Below are positions 35,756 to 45,224 of a stretch of 64,000 bases of DNA, in pieces. A program made the position numbers and the translations under genes. The stretch covers positions 992,001-1,056,000 of the forward strand of contig NZ_OY776222.1 of assembly GCF_963675395.1 (NCBI RefSeq), in the 5' to 3' direction. The stretch comes from an uncultured Vibrio sp. (GTDB lineage: Bacteria; Pseudomonadota; Gammaproteobacteria; Enterobacterales; Vibrionaceae). Every line of letters starts with the position of its first letter. Positions within the stretch are counted from its first letter, which is position 1. Under the pieces are notes generated by a model. The model did not search any database. It was not told the origin of the DNA and saw nothing but the letters and a program-made list of their open reading frames with translations.

Positions 35756-36244
35756 ATGACTTTGGAAAGTAAACAAAAGATCGCGATTCTGGTTGATGTA
35801 CAGAATGTGTATTACACCTGTCGAGAAGCCTACCGCAGTAACTTCGATTACAACCAGTTTTGGTATGTAGCTACACAAGGCAAAGAGGTTGTCAGCGCGA
35901 AGGCTTATGCGATTGCGAGTAATGACCCTAAGCAACGACAGTTTCACCATATCCTTAGAGGTGTGGGTTTTGAGGTAATGTTGAAGCCTTTTCTCCAAAG
36001 ACGTGATGGTAGTGCAAAGGGGGATTGGGACGTCGGTATTACGCTAGATGCAATCGAGATTGCCCCCGAGGTTGATGAAGTTATTCTTGTTTCTGGCGAT
36101 GGTGACTTTAGTTTGCTGGTGGAGCGCATTCAGCAACGTTACAACAAGAAAGTGACGGTTTACGGTGTGCCGAAGTTGACATCACAAACGTTAATTGACT
36201 GTGCAGATGCTTTTGTCGAAATAGACGAGAATTTTCTGCTTTAA
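35756..36244 (+). CDS. NYN-domain (LabA/PIN-like) protein
   Basis: This 162-residue protein is a single NYN domain. The acidic active-site residues are visible in LVDVQNVYY, KGDWDVGITLDA and LVSGDGDFSLLVERI, the arrangement of PIN-like metal-dependent RNases. Related LabA-like proteins are common in proteobacteria, mostly uncharacterised. It is monocistronic, with no antitoxin-like partner. Confidence 0.85.
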   Translation: MTLESKQKIAILVDVQNVYYTCREAYRSNFDYNQFWYVATQGKEVVSAKAYAIASNDPKQRQFHHILRGVGFEVMLKPFLQRRDGSAKGDWDVGITLDAIEIAPEVDEVILVSGDGDFSLLVERIQQRYNKKVTVYGVPKLTSQTLIDCADAFVEIDENFLL

Positions 36245-36295
36245 ACACTAAGAAAGAAGAAATTATCGCTGGAGTCGGTATCAAAATCCAGCTAT

Positions 36296-36346
36296 GAAAA
36301 AAGGCGAGTCATTTCAGGCGTACGTTTGTGTACAATGACTCGCCTT
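36296..36346 (-). terminator. Terminator of the dcuB-like gene
   Basis: A perfect 13-bp stem, AAGGCGAGTCATT/AATGACTCGCCTT, with a 20-base loop ends in a T run on the minus strand. It lies between convergent genes. Confidence 0.88.
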
Positions 36347-36363
36347 GATCCAAATAGGCATAA

Positions 36364-37695
36364 CTATGATGGGATGATGATTTGTCCTAAAACGTAACCT
36401 AAGCAGCACGCACCAATCACACCAATCAGACCCACTGCCATAAATGAGTGGTTGAAATACCATTTACCAATCTTCGTCGTACCAGACGTATCAAAGTTAA
36501 CGGTTGCAATATCCGATGGGTAATTAGGGATAAAGAAGTAACCGTATACCGCAGGCATCAGACCAATCAGCAAGGCAGGGTCGAGACCCAAACCTAAGCC
36601 AACCGGCAGCATCATACGTGCAGTTGCGGCTTGCGAGTTCACCACTACAGACACGATGAATAGCGCGAGTGCGAACGTCCACGGATAGTCGGTCACCATT
36701 TCAACGATACCGGACTTAAACTGAGGCATCGCGTATTGGAAATAGGTATCAGACATCCAGGCGATACCAAAGATGGCGATGGCAGCCACCATACCTGATT
36801 TAAAAACGACACCATCAGGCACTTTACGAGGGTCGGTCTTCGTTGCCAGAAGAATAATACCGCCAAAGCAGAGCATCATCATTTGGATGACGACAGCCAT
36901 GCTGATTGGTTTCTCACCATCGACAATCGTACGTACTTCAGGCCACATTGCGATAACAACAATCACCAAGATTGCCGAAATGAACATAAGTACCGAATTA
37001 CGAGCACTAGTCGGTAGCACTTCGTCTAAAGATGTCGCGGTTGTGGTTAAGATCTTTTCACGCCATACCGGATCTTTCAGGCGATTTTGGTATTCTTCAT
37101 CGTCTTCTAGCTCTTTACCACGTTTTAAGCTGTAAAGTGACATAAGCAATGTACCAAATAAGGTAGCTGGCACCGTCACAAGCAGAATTGAAAGCAGGGT
37201 AATTTCATGCTGGATATCCGATAACTGTGCTAAGTAGTAAACCACTGCAGCAGAAATTGGAGAAGCCGTAATCGCGATTTGAGAAGCAACAGAAGCGGCT
37301 GCCATTGGGCGTTCGGGACGAATACCATTTTTCAGTGCGACGTCACCAATGATAGGCATGATCGAATACACGGCATGGCCAGTACCTAGCAAAAAGGTCA
37401 TCGTGTAAGTGACAAAGGGCGCAATCAAGGTCACCCGTTTTGGGTTTTTACGCAGCAAGCGCTCGGCGACTTGCAGCATATACTTCAAACCACCTGCAGC
37501 TTCAAGGATCGATGCACAGGTTACCACCGCTAAAATGATTAACATCACCGTGACGGGAGGAGAGGTTGGCGGCATATTAAAGATGAATACTTCGATCACC
37601 AGACCGATGCCAGAAACGACTCCGAGTCCGATACCGCCGTAGCGTGAGCCGATATATAGCATCACGAGCAAAAATAGAAACTCTAGATACAACAT
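36364..37695 (-). CDS. dcuB: Anaerobic C4-dicarboxylate transporter, DcuA/DcuB family
   Basis: This 443-residue membrane protein of about 10-12 helices aligns along its length with E. coli DcuB: YGGIGLGVVSGIGLVIEVFIF, GTGHAVYSIMPIIGDVALKNGIRPERPMAAASVASQ, NSQAATARMMLPVGL and PNYPSDIATVNFDTSGTTKIGKWYFNHSF. Such carriers exchange fumarate or malate for succinate in fumarate respiration. AAGGAAA precedes the ATG. No DcuSR two-component genes are adjacent. Assignment to DcuB rather than DcuA is by similarity only. Confidence 0.88.
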   Translation of the reverse strand: MLYLEFLFLLVMLYIGSRYGGIGLGVVSGIGLVIEVFIFNMPPTSPPVTVMLIILAVVTCASILEAAGGLKYMLQVAERLLRKNPKRVTLIAPFVTYTMTFLLGTGHAVYSIMPIIGDVALKNGIRPERPMAAASVASQIAITASPISAAVVYYLAQLSDIQHEITLLSILLVTVPATLFGTLLMSLYSLKRGKELEDDEEYQNRLKDPVWREKILTTTATSLDEVLPTSARNSVLMFISAILVIVVIAMWPEVRTIVDGEKPISMAVVIQMMMLCFGGIILLATKTDPRKVPDGVVFKSGMVAAIAIFGIAWMSDTYFQYAMPQFKSGIVEMVTDYPWTFALALFIVSVVVNSQAATARMMLPVGLGLGLDPALLIGLMPAVYGYFFIPNYPSDIATVNFDTSGTTKIGKWYFNHSFMAVGLIGVIGACCLGYVLGQIIIPS

Positions 37696-38161
37696 GAGTG
37701 TATTTCCTTATGCAAAACAATCGTTTCCATTGTTTCTGTATTTGCAGGAAAAGTACTGTATGTTGTTCACATTACTTCATATGACAGTTAGCAATGTTTA
37801 AGAACGAGTATCAACTCACGCTACAGGCGTCATCTGTTAATGTTCGTTTATCGATGTGTTTTTACTGTGTTTACTATTTGGTTGTCTAGTGCGTAAAAAT
37901 GCGACGTGCTTTAAATAATTGTTGTGATTTAACCTAATTTTTCGTAACTGAGTATGCCTAAAAAGGTTTTGCAGGCACATAATCTTATCGAGTGTGCGTG
38001 GATTTACATATAAATGTGAAGGTCGAAAGCTTTGCGAGAACTGCCCTAGTCTGGCCGAAAACAAAAAGCTTATTGCGGTAAAAAGTGATGATGATCAACT
38101 GAGCTAATTGAGAACTAGTATATTTTCTATTTTATAAGAAAGCCGCTACACGCGGCTTCTT
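37696..38161. other. Intergenic region upstream of dcuB
   Basis: These 466 bases contain the dcuB promoter and a CRP-like half-site (TGTGAACAACATACA read on the minus strand, about 37755-37772). An open frame of 75 codons on the minus strand has no ribosome site or recognisable similarity, and I leave it out. Confidence 0.4.
38139..38160. terminator. Terminator after the DUF2986 gene
   Basis: A stem AAGCCGC/GCGGCTT with a 5-base loop has A and T residues on both sides. Confidence 0.75.
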
Positions 38162-38353
38162 TTATGCTTCGTCACTTACTTGTGTGTTTGCGCTCTGTTC
38201 AGCTGATTCGGTCACTTGGTTTTGTTCTTCAGCTTCCATTTTGGCACGCTCTGCTTTTGAAATGTAGCGAGGCTTATTACTCTTGTGCAGCTTAGCGTTT
38301 TGTTTTTTCTGCTTTGACTTTAAGATTTGATTGATTTTCTTCTTGCGGTTCAT
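38162..38353 (-). CDS. DUF2986 small basic protein
   Basis: This 63-residue protein has a Lys/Asn-rich N-terminal half (MNRKKKINQILKSKQKK, then RYISKAERAKMEAEE) and an acidic, Ser/Gln-rich tail. It matches the short DUF2986 family of Vibrio and relatives, which has no assigned role. The start composition is typical of nucleic-acid-binding small proteins, but that is speculation. It is monocistronic. Confidence 0.8.
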   Translation of the reverse strand: MNRKKKINQILKSKQKKQNAKLHKSNKPRYISKAERAKMEAEEQNQVTESAEQSANTQVSDEA

Positions 38354-38513
38354 GGTGCTGGTCCTTTAATTTAGCGAGGCAGGATAGTGATTTTTCCACT
38401 AAGTTACAACTTTAATGGGTTTCTGATTAAAAACCTGACCACTGAACGACCGCCACTAAGTGTATTGAGTGTAAATAGATTCTAATATCTAAACGTTTAA
38501 TTTGGTTAATACA

Positions 38514-38906
38514 ATGAGCGATATTTTACTCGGCAAACTTGCCACCGAATTTAAAACCGTCAAAGCGATGGTAGAGGTGTATTGTCAGGCTCATCATGGT
38601 TCTAAAGGTGTTCTTTGCCTTGAATGCCTTGAATGCCTTGAATGCCGTGAGTTGCTGGATTACGCAGAAATGCGTCTTGATCGTTGCCCTTATGGAGAGC
38701 ATAAGCCGACCTGCAACAAATGCCCAATCCACTGCTACAAACCAGAGCCGAAAGAGCAAATGCGTCTGATAATGCGCTATTCGGGCCCAAGGATGCTGCT
38801 GAAACACCCTGTTTTAGCGATAAGACATTTGCTTCACGAAAAGCGAGACGTTCCAGATAAACCTGATGCAAATGCATCGAATCGTTACAAACGACGGAGT
38901 AAATAA
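38514..38906 (+). CDS. ygbA: YgbA-family ('nitrous oxide-stimulated promoter') protein with Cys repeat expansion
   Basis: This 130-residue Cys-rich protein shows the family core: ELLDYAEMRLDRCPYGEHKPTCNKCPIHCYKPE and MRYSGPRMLLKHP. The Cys pairs likely bind a metal or Fe-S cluster. In E. coli ygbA is under NsrR and linked to nitrosative stress. Before the core, codons 35-44 read LCLECLECLEC because GCCTTGAAT is repeated three times (38617-38643). As I recall the family, one Cys-x-x-Cys unit is usual here, so two units seem added. The ATG at 38514 is preferred over the TTG at 38502. Confidence 0.86.
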   Translation: MSDILLGKLATEFKTVKAMVEVYCQAHHGSKGVLCLECLECLECRELLDYAEMRLDRCPYGEHKPTCNKCPIHCYKPEPKEQMRLIMRYSGPRMLLKHPVLAIRHLLHEKRDVPDKPDANASNRYKRRSK

Positions 38907-38935
38907 AAAACGAGAGCGTTTTGCTCTCGTTTTTT
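38907..38935 (+). terminator. Terminator after ygbA
   Basis: An 11-bp stem AAAACGAGAGC/GCTCTCGTTTT with a 5-base loop and a T tract starts right after the stop codon. It can also serve the convergent MFS gene. Confidence 0.93.
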
Positions 38936-38960
38936 GTATTCAGATTTCGGCAATTTATGA

Positions 38961-40121
38961 TCAAAGACCTGTTGCCATTTGGTGTTTTGTTTTACTCGCA
39001 GCTAGCAACATGTATAGGCATGTCGCGACCAAAGCGGCAAACAAGTAACCTAACAATCCATGTACCTGACCCATAAAACTGTCCGCGGCAACAGGGCCTG
39101 CAACTGAACCAACACTGTAGCTAAACAGCATCACTTGAGTTGCGGAAACAATAAATCGGTCTTCAAGCCCTTCGCAGCCAAGGTTAATCGCAATTGGGTA
39201 GAGCGCGAAAGTTGCGGCTCCTAGCAGAAAAAGCGACGCTGCCAACACTTCAGTTGATGAAGAAATAAATGTTAGACCGATCGAGAACGTCCCAATCAGG
39301 CAGAAAAATGCCATTAACATGATACGGCTCATGTACTTGTTCAACATCGTTACCAGTGGTTGTATTGCCATACCACCTAAAATTACTAATGCCATCAAGG
39401 TGCCTACTTGCTGATGGCTGACATCACGATTAACAAGCTCAAGAGGCATCAGGCCGTATATCGCACCAAGCGTTAGTCCTGACACAATGCATCCGATGAT
39501 GGCTGCATGATTGAGTTTTGTAATCTGCTTGAATGACAACGCTGTTGATTCATGGCTATTTGGTTGCTCACAATCAATGAATTTAAGTACCAGTATTGCC
39601 ATTAAGATTAACGTCGAGATTGCGATAAACGGAACACCGCCGCTCACACCAAGTATGCCAATACCGAATTGCCCCAGCGCTGAACCACCGTAAAGTGATA
39701 GCATGTACAAGCTAAGACGCTTTGCGCGTGATGATTCATCACCAGACATTAGCCATGACTCAACGATCACAAATACGCCGGCTACGGTAATGCCCGCAAT
39801 AAAACGCGCAATTAGCCACACTAAGCCATTTGCAAATACAGGCAGCGCAACAATCGTTAGCGAGAAAGCCATCAAGCAAGCAATAAATGCATTTCTGTGT
39901 CCAACTGAACGTACGATACGTTCAAAAAAGATAGCACCAGTTAATAAACCGCCATAAAACACGCTTGCCAACCAACTCGCGTAGTCGGTCGAAATGTTGT
40001 ACTCAGCGAGCATTAAAGGTATCAAACTCATTAAATAGCCAGAAGCCACCGCATACAGAGACAATGCGATGACAGGAACAGTGATACGTGGTGATGTTGG
40101 AAGGAAAGCTTGGTTTTCCAC
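38961..40121 (-). CDS. MFS transporter, YcaD family
   Basis: This 386-residue protein has 12 predicted helices. Features include the motif-A-like loop ERIVRSVGHRNAFIACLM after helix 2, and RFIAGITVAGVFVIVESWLM in helix 4, typical of the YcaD subfamily. The substrate is unknown. It is monocistronic and converges on ygbA. Confidence 0.88.
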   Translation of the reverse strand: MENQAFLPTSPRITVPVIALSLYAVASGYLMSLIPLMLAEYNISTDYASWLASVFYGGLLTGAIFFERIVRSVGHRNAFIACLMAFSLTIVALPVFANGLVWLIARFIAGITVAGVFVIVESWLMSGDESSRAKRLSLYMLSLYGGSALGQFGIGILGVSGGVPFIAISTLILMAILVLKFIDCEQPNSHESTALSFKQITKLNHAAIIGCIVSGLTLGAIYGLMPLELVNRDVSHQQVGTLMALVILGGMAIQPLVTMLNKYMSRIMLMAFFCLIGTFSIGLTFISSSTEVLAASLFLLGAATFALYPIAINLGCEGLEDRFIVSATQVMLFSYSVGSVAGPVAADSFMGQVHGLLGYLFAALVATCLYMLLAASKTKHQMATGL

Positions 40122-40251
40122 TGTTTTGCGCCTATTAGTTTATGTTTTACGGGTGGTTATGGGCGCGAATATGAAGCTAATTATTTTTCAAGTAAAACGA
40201 TAAATTTAAGTCGTATCGATAAATTTTATTTATCAAAAAAAAGGGGAATTT

Positions 40252-40289
40252 TGCGGAATAAAAAGCCAGCTAAAAGAGGTGGCTGGCTT
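40252..40289 (-). terminator. Terminator of trxC
   Basis: An 8-bp stem AAGCCAGC/GCTGGCTT with an 11-base loop ends in a T-rich run on the minus strand. Confidence 0.85.
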
Positions 40290-40295
40290 GATAGG

Positions 40296-40730
40296 TTACT
40301 TAGTAACAGCTTGATTTAGCCACTGTTCGAACTGAGATTTAGGCAGCGCTCCGTTGATCATATCAACACGCTGTCCATTTTTGAAAACCATTATGGTTGG
40401 GATACTACGAATGCCAAATTGAGCCGCAAGTTGTTGTTGCGCTTCGGTGTCAATCTTAACAAAACGAACTGTTCCCGCTTGCTCCTGCGCCACATCCGAG
40501 AAAACAGGTGCAAAACCGACACATGGGTTACACCAAGGTGCCCAAAAATCGACGACTACAGGCGTAGTGCTTTGTAATAGCGCGGAAAAGTTATCAACGG
40601 TGCCTTCTATCGGTGCACCATCTAACAGAGGGCTTTTACATTTACCACACGTAGCATTGTCTGCAACGCGTTCGTTAGGTACACGATTTAAACCGCCACA
40701 TGACGGACAGCGAGTTTTAAACGATGACAT
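40296..40730 (-). CDS. trxC: Thioredoxin 2 with WCNPC active site
   Basis: This 144-residue protein has the TrxC zinc ribbon (Cys8, Cys11, Cys28, Cys31) and a thioredoxin fold with FWAPWCNPCVGFAP. The active-site cysteines are Cys67 and Cys70. The usual dipeptide is Gly-Pro; here Gly is replaced by Asn68. The cis-Pro loop RSIPTIMVF is intact. TrxC is a cytoplasmic reductase, often under OxyR. It is divergent from the fabH-like gene, the same neighbourhood I recall on V. cholerae chromosome II. Confidence 0.93.
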   Translation of the reverse strand: MSSFKTRCPSCGGLNRVPNERVADNATCGKCKSPLLDGAPIEGTVDNFSALLQSTTPVVVDFWAPWCNPCVGFAPVFSDVAQEQAGTVRFVKIDTEAQQQLAAQFGIRSIPTIMVFKNGQRVDMINGALPKSQFEQWLNQAVTK

Positions 40731-40897
40731 GGCTTCTTCCTTTATGACAACTTTGTGAAAACTTGACTTACCAGTCAGCTCCTTAGAGCGTATAATTTCT
40801 TCTTGACTTTGGACTTGCAGTTAACTGGCAAGTTCTTATTTGAGCCTATCTAGGTTCTAAGAAACTTAATTAAATTACAACAATAAATAGGTCTGTG

Positions 40898-41992
40898 ATG
40901 TCAAATTACTACGCTGAAATTACAGGTTGGGGGAAATGTGTACCACCAACTGTACTTTCTAACGATGATCTTAGTACTTTCCTTGATACCTCTGACGAGT
41001 GGATTCGCTCGCGTACTGGCATTGAAAACCGCCGCATTAGTCACGTAAACACCTCGGATATGGCAACAGTAGCCGCAAAGCACGCTTTAGCTCGTGCTGG
41101 TGTCGAAGCGAGCGAGGTTGATCTGATTATTGTCGCGACGTGTTCCCCTGATTCCCTAATCCCCAATATCGCATCGAAGATTCAGCAAAACCTCGATATT
41201 CGTTCTGCGGCTGCTTTTGATCTAAATGCGGCTTGTACTGGTTTTGTTTATGGCCTGGAAACTGGTACGCGTTTGATTCAGTCCGGAAATTACCGTCACG
41301 CCATTATCATTGGTGCTGAAAGACTGTCTTTTTTCATCGATTGGGCAATGCGTGATACGGCCGTCTTGTTTGGTGATGGTGCAGGCGCGGTTGTTTTATC
41401 TCGAACTGAGAAAGAAACGGGTCTACTGCAATCTAAAATCGGTTGTGATGCAAAAGGACGCGACATACTTGCTGTGCCTAAGTTTGGTTCTTGCATGGAT
41501 CGCTTTGCAGAAGATAACGGTTTCTGGGATTTTAACTTTGTAGGGCAAGAGATCTTTAAACGTGCAGTGAAGGGCATGGGCTTAGCGGCGAAAAATGTGC
41601 TTAAAGAATCCAAGCTCACAACAGAACAAATTGATGTTGTGATCCCACATCAAGCTAACATTCGAATTATTCAGACCTTGTGTGACCTTTCAGGTATTCC
41701 ACAAGAAAAAGCGTTTGTGAATATTCATAAATATGGCAACACGTCAGCAGCTACCGTGCCAATCGCATTGTGTGAAGCGTTAGAACAAGGCCGAGTCAAG
41801 CCTGGTGATAACCTGCTTCTAGCTGCTTTCGGCGCGGGTTTAACCTGGGGAGCCGCAGTCCTAAAATGGGGTGACCGTGTAACGCCAATTGCCGAAAGTG
41901 ATGCGGCTCTACCGAAATGTGAAAAACCTGCACTAGAATTACTCGAGCGTGCAATCAGACTTTGTAACGAGCGTCGCCGTAACGAAGCGTAA
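40898..41992 (+). CDS. fabH: 3-oxoacyl-ACP synthase III, FabH2-like
   Basis: This 364-residue KAS III has the catalytic triad Cys ([12 protein letters not shown]), His ([11 protein letters not shown]) and Asn ([12 protein letters not shown]). The start motif is [16 protein letters not shown]. It condenses an acyl-CoA starter with malonyl-ACP. It is about 45 residues longer than typical FabH, with a charged C-terminal tail ([19 protein letters not shown]), and it stands outside any fatty-acid synthesis cluster, so it is probably a second FabH with different starter preference. GTG at 40895 is an alternative start. Confidence 0.92.
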   Translation: MSNYYAEITGWGKCVPPTVLSNDDLSTFLDTSDEWIRSRTGIENRRISHVNTSDMATVAAKHALARAGVEASEVDLIIVATCSPDSLIPNIASKIQQNLDIRSAAAFDLNAACTGFVYGLETGTRLIQSGNYRHAIIIGAERLSFFIDWAMRDTAVLFGDGAGAVVLSRTEKETGLLQSKIGCDAKGRDILAVPKFGSCMDRFAEDNGFWDFNFVGQEIFKRAVKGMGLAAKNVLKESKLTTEQIDVVIPHQANIRIIQTLCDLSGIPQEKAFVNIHKYGNTSAATVPIALCEALEQGRVKPGDNLLLAAFGAGLTWGAAVLKWGDRVTPIAESDAALPKCEKPALELLERAIRLCNERRRNEA

Positions 41993-42028
41993 CCGATTGT
42001 TATCATTGATCAAGGGAATGATTGAACC

Positions 42029-42054
42029 AGGGAGCAAAGCGGCTCCCTTTTCTT
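42029..42054 (+). terminator. Terminator after fabH
   Basis: The stem GGGAGC/GCTCCC with a 6-base loop is followed by TTTTCTT. Confidence 0.82.
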
Positions 42055-42076
42055 GTCCATTTGTTATATGCTTTGA

Positions 42077-43402
42077 TTAGGACATGAAACCAAGATTGGA
42101 CTCGGCAAAGTTACGGATATTAGGGAAGACGTATTCCAGTGCGGTGTTGTCGCTGACGCCCATCCATTGAGCGAGTGTTGCGCTCACTTGATCCGCCGCT
42201 ATCGTTGGAATGAGCCTGCCTCTTGAATAGTCGTCTTGGCCACCCAGTACCAAATCGGGCCACGTGCCGATAGACTGGTTACTGTTGATGGCACCACCAA
42301 ACAGTAATTGGTGCCCACCCCAGCCATGGTCCGTGCCATTGCCATTGCTCGTCATCCGACGGCCAAAGTCCGACATCGTAAAAGAGGTGACATTGTTGCT
42401 CATCCCTAACTTATCAACTGACTGATACATTGCGAATAAGTTGGCAGCCAAATCTTCTAACAGGACTGGATGTCTTGCCAGTTGAGAGTCGTGAAGGTCA
42501 TATCCATTGTGGTTTACAAAGAATATTTGACGCTTTTGGTTCAGGCCATTCTGACTGGCAATCAGCTTAAATACCGTTTGCATCTGTTTGCCAAGTTCTG
42601 ATGATGTGAATAGTGGAGAGTCCTCTATTTGGTTTAATTGGTCAGTGAGTACCCGACTCATTTTCATCGATTCGTCAATCATTAAATGAAAGTGAGTACT
42701 GAAGGGGTTATTTGTACTTTCAGACAGCAATCGGTCGTAAATGCCTTTATAGACAAGATTGTCTAACGCAGAAAGTTTTATGGCGCGATCCTTTTTTAAT
42801 ACAGTCTGCCGATGTTCCATTGCCCTCAACCAGAGCGATTCCCCATGGACACTATACAGGGGAGTGATGTCAGCGTTTGAATTTAATACATCCAGTATTC
42901 GCCCAGCCCAGCCCAAATTGCGTGATGCCTCCATTCCCCCGCGTAACCAAGACTCCGTTTGAGAGTTGTGAGAGAAAAGCTGCTCAGGCAATGGTAACTC
43001 GCCAGATTCAATAGTTTGTTTGGTTAGAGGTTGCTCGAGAATACCGGTATTGACCGCGATGTTGGCGTCGCCACGTTCAAAAAGTGAAGAAAGCGCACTA
43101 AGCTGAGGGTGCAAACCTAGAGGAACCTTTCTACCATCTTTGTCTAATACGCTTAGTCCGGTAGGGACTATGGCATCTTTAGGAACGCTGAGAGCGCCTC
43201 TTACCCCCGAATACTGCTTATAGTGAAAGTCTGACAACGGCAACACCGTATTAATGGCATCATTTCCGCCCATTAAATAGACACAAATAAGAGCACGGAA
43301 GTCATTGGGTGGCGAAGCGAGTGAATAAGCTGGTAGTCCCAACGATGCGACAGCGCCAAGTGAGGCTGCCCCTTTTATAAAATGACGTCGTGAATGATCC
43401 AT
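42077..43402 (-). CDS. DUF1501 protein, Tat-exported
   Basis: This 441-residue protein starts with a twin-arginine signal, SRRHFIKGAASLGAVASLGLPAYSLA. The body has the DUF1501 pattern (ALICVYLMGGNDAINTVLPL, GLHPQLSALSSLFERGD, FTMSDFGRRMTSNGNGTDHGWGGHQLLFGG). The DFGRR and DHGWG segments recall the metal sites of alkaline-phosphatase/sulfatase-like folds. It starts 9 bases after the DUF1800 gene; the two occur together in many bacteria. Function is not established. Confidence 0.88.
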   Translation of the reverse strand: MDHSRRHFIKGAASLGAVASLGLPAYSLASPPNDFRALICVYLMGGNDAINTVLPLSDFHYKQYSGVRGALSVPKDAIVPTGLSVLDKDGRKVPLGLHPQLSALSSLFERGDANIAVNTGILEQPLTKQTIESGELPLPEQLFSHNSQTESWLRGGMEASRNLGWAGRILDVLNSNADITPLYSVHGESLWLRAMEHRQTVLKKDRAIKLSALDNLVYKGIYDRLLSESTNNPFSTHFHLMIDESMKMSRVLTDQLNQIEDSPLFTSSELGKQMQTVFKLIASQNGLNQKRQIFFVNHNGYDLHDSQLARHPVLLEDLAANLFAMYQSVDKLGMSNNVTSFTMSDFGRRMTSNGNGTDHGWGGHQLLFGGAINSNQSIGTWPDLVLGGQDDYSRGRLIPTIAADQVSATLAQWMGVSDNTALEYVFPNIRNFAESNLGFMS

Positions 43403-43411
43403 CGTTCACTC

Positions 43412-44974
43412 CTAGTACTGAAGATAAAACTCTTCGCCTGAGATAGCGGTGAAGATAACGATTGAAAGCTTTGCTTTTGACACATACTCGGATTGATAGT
43501 CGTCGAGCACATTAAGCATGAGTTTTGTTAGGTCGGAAGAGGCTGTGCCAGCAAAGAAACGTTTATTTATCTGTTCGACAAGTGCTGGGTGATCATCAAG
43601 CAGGGCATACAGCCCATCGAGGTTAAGGGCGTAAGTGCTATCCCCGCCACTTCGAATATCGTGGAGCATAAAGTTCACGATATCGGTATAAGCTGACCAA
43701 TTAAGCAACTGGTATTCTGGTGACACCATCGAGGACTGCATAAATTCATTCGATGGCTGGTAATCTGGGGAGTAGAAGTTAAATACAGAAGGTGCGCGCA
43801 GTGGTCCTTGGTTTGCGATATTCATTACGGTTGTTGCGCCATCATATCGTGCTCCTTTTAATGTAAAGCCCGCCGCCCGATGAAAATTGGTCAAAACCAA
43901 AATAGGTTCTTTCACTTTCTCGGCTTGACGCTCTGACCTTAACCTCGCTTCTTTATCGAATAGTATCGCTGTAATTACAGCGCTCAGGTCCCCTTTAACC
44001 CCTTTACCATTATCATTAAAAACGGCTGAAATACGGGCTATATATTCAGGACTAGGATTGGAAGTGACAAAGCGCTGGATTAATCGTTTTGATATAAACG
44101 GGGCGATATTGGGGTGGGACATTAAAATATCGATGACTCGGGACAGTTCCTCCTGACCAGTAAGTCCTGCAGGAATGGTCGTATCTAGGAACGTTTTTTC
44201 ACTAGAGTCATGCAGACTGTTTACGACTCGCATAGGCTTCACAAATTCAACATCGCTACTTTTCCACCCAGTGAATGCGCGTGCCAGCTCTTGCACGTCG
44301 TTTTGTGTGTAGGTCGGAACAGGTTTACCCGTACTGTTGTCAACGACAGCGGTTCCATCAGGATTAAGTTGGTAAAGACCGATTGTGAATAGTTGCATGA
44401 GCTCTCTGGCAAAGTTTTCATCTGGCAGCGCACCGGTAGAAGGGTTTTCCTTGGCACTTCCCATCATTGACAGGTAGTTGCCCATCACGGGATGTGTGGC
44501 GATTTCGTATAGCAGATCCCGATAATTACCAAATGCATGCTTTATCAGCACGTCGTAATAGTTGACTAAGCCCGCGGGTTTGCCTGAAAGAACGCCACCA
44601 TAACGAGAAACCACCAAAATCTGACTGAGTGCAAAGGCCATTCGTTGTCTGAGTTGGTCATCAGAAGTGATGACGATCTGGTACCAGGCGTTTTCACGAT
44701 TAGCTTGTGCGCCTTTCGAGAACGGCGTGTTATACAGAGCTTGATGATAAGTAGGAGGAAGAAGCATCTGCTGCTTGACCCAGCTTTCGATACCCTGTTT
44801 TTCGACTGTTGCGATGAGTGTTGGTGTTGGGCCAAAAGTCGTTTGATAAAGAATACGAGCAATATCGTCCGATATGTCACTGTCTGAATAAACAGGTTGT
44901 ATCGAACCAATGAGAGTCACAAGCAACCCCAATAACCAATAAGAAATTCCATTCTTTTTCTGACGTATCATCAC
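43412..44974 (-). CDS. DUF1800 protein, secreted
   Basis: This 520-residue protein has an N-terminal signal segment (ISYWLLGLLVTLIGSIQPVYS), then the DUF1800 core: ARILYQTTFGPTPTLIATVEKQGIESWV, LRQRMAFALSQILVVS, PDENFARELMQLFTIGLYQLNPDGT and LAPFISKRLIQRF-like segments. It is the upstream member of the DUF1800-DUF1501 operon. The partner uses Tat while this one appears to use Sec. Function is unknown; the constant pairing suggests they act together in the periplasm or outside the cell. Confidence 0.87.
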   Translation of the reverse strand: MMIRQKKNGISYWLLGLLVTLIGSIQPVYSDSDISDDIARILYQTTFGPTPTLIATVEKQGIESWVKQQMLLPPTYHQALYNTPFSKGAQANRENAWYQIVITSDDQLRQRMAFALSQILVVSRYGGVLSGKPAGLVNYYDVLIKHAFGNYRDLLYEIATHPVMGNYLSMMGSAKENPSTGALPDENFARELMQLFTIGLYQLNPDGTAVVDNSTGKPVPTYTQNDVQELARAFTGWKSSDVEFVKPMRVVNSLHDSSEKTFLDTTIPAGLTGQEELSRVIDILMSHPNIAPFISKRLIQRFVTSNPSPEYIARISAVFNDNGKGVKGDLSAVITAILFDKEARLRSERQAEKVKEPILVLTNFHRAAGFTLKGARYDGATTVMNIANQGPLRAPSVFNFYSPDYQPSNEFMQSSMVSPEYQLLNWSAYTDIVNFMLHDIRSGGDSTYALNLDGLYALLDDHPALVEQINKRFFAGTASSDLTKLMLNVLDDYQSEYVSKAKLSIVIFTAISGEEFYLQY

Positions 44975-45224
44975 TGACTCGCTTACCTAAGAAAGAGTGT
45001 AAATTAATTAACTTAGTGAGCGAGTATAGAGGTCGTAATTCGCCTATAAAAAGTGTTCTGGATGAAATTAGTACTATTTTAGGTAATTGAGGATGAATAT
45101 GTAATGGGTACTCGTTGCTTGGGAAAGACTAACGAGTACCTGAGTGAAATAAGGCGGGGTAATTTTCTGTTGTGGAATAGTAAGCATCAGGGAAAGTAGA
45201 TCTGCCTTCTTTGTCTGCTTGGTG

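Noticed and set aside
37837..38064. 75-codon minus-strand frame upstream of dcuB
   Set aside because: No ribosome site or recognisable similarity; more likely chance.
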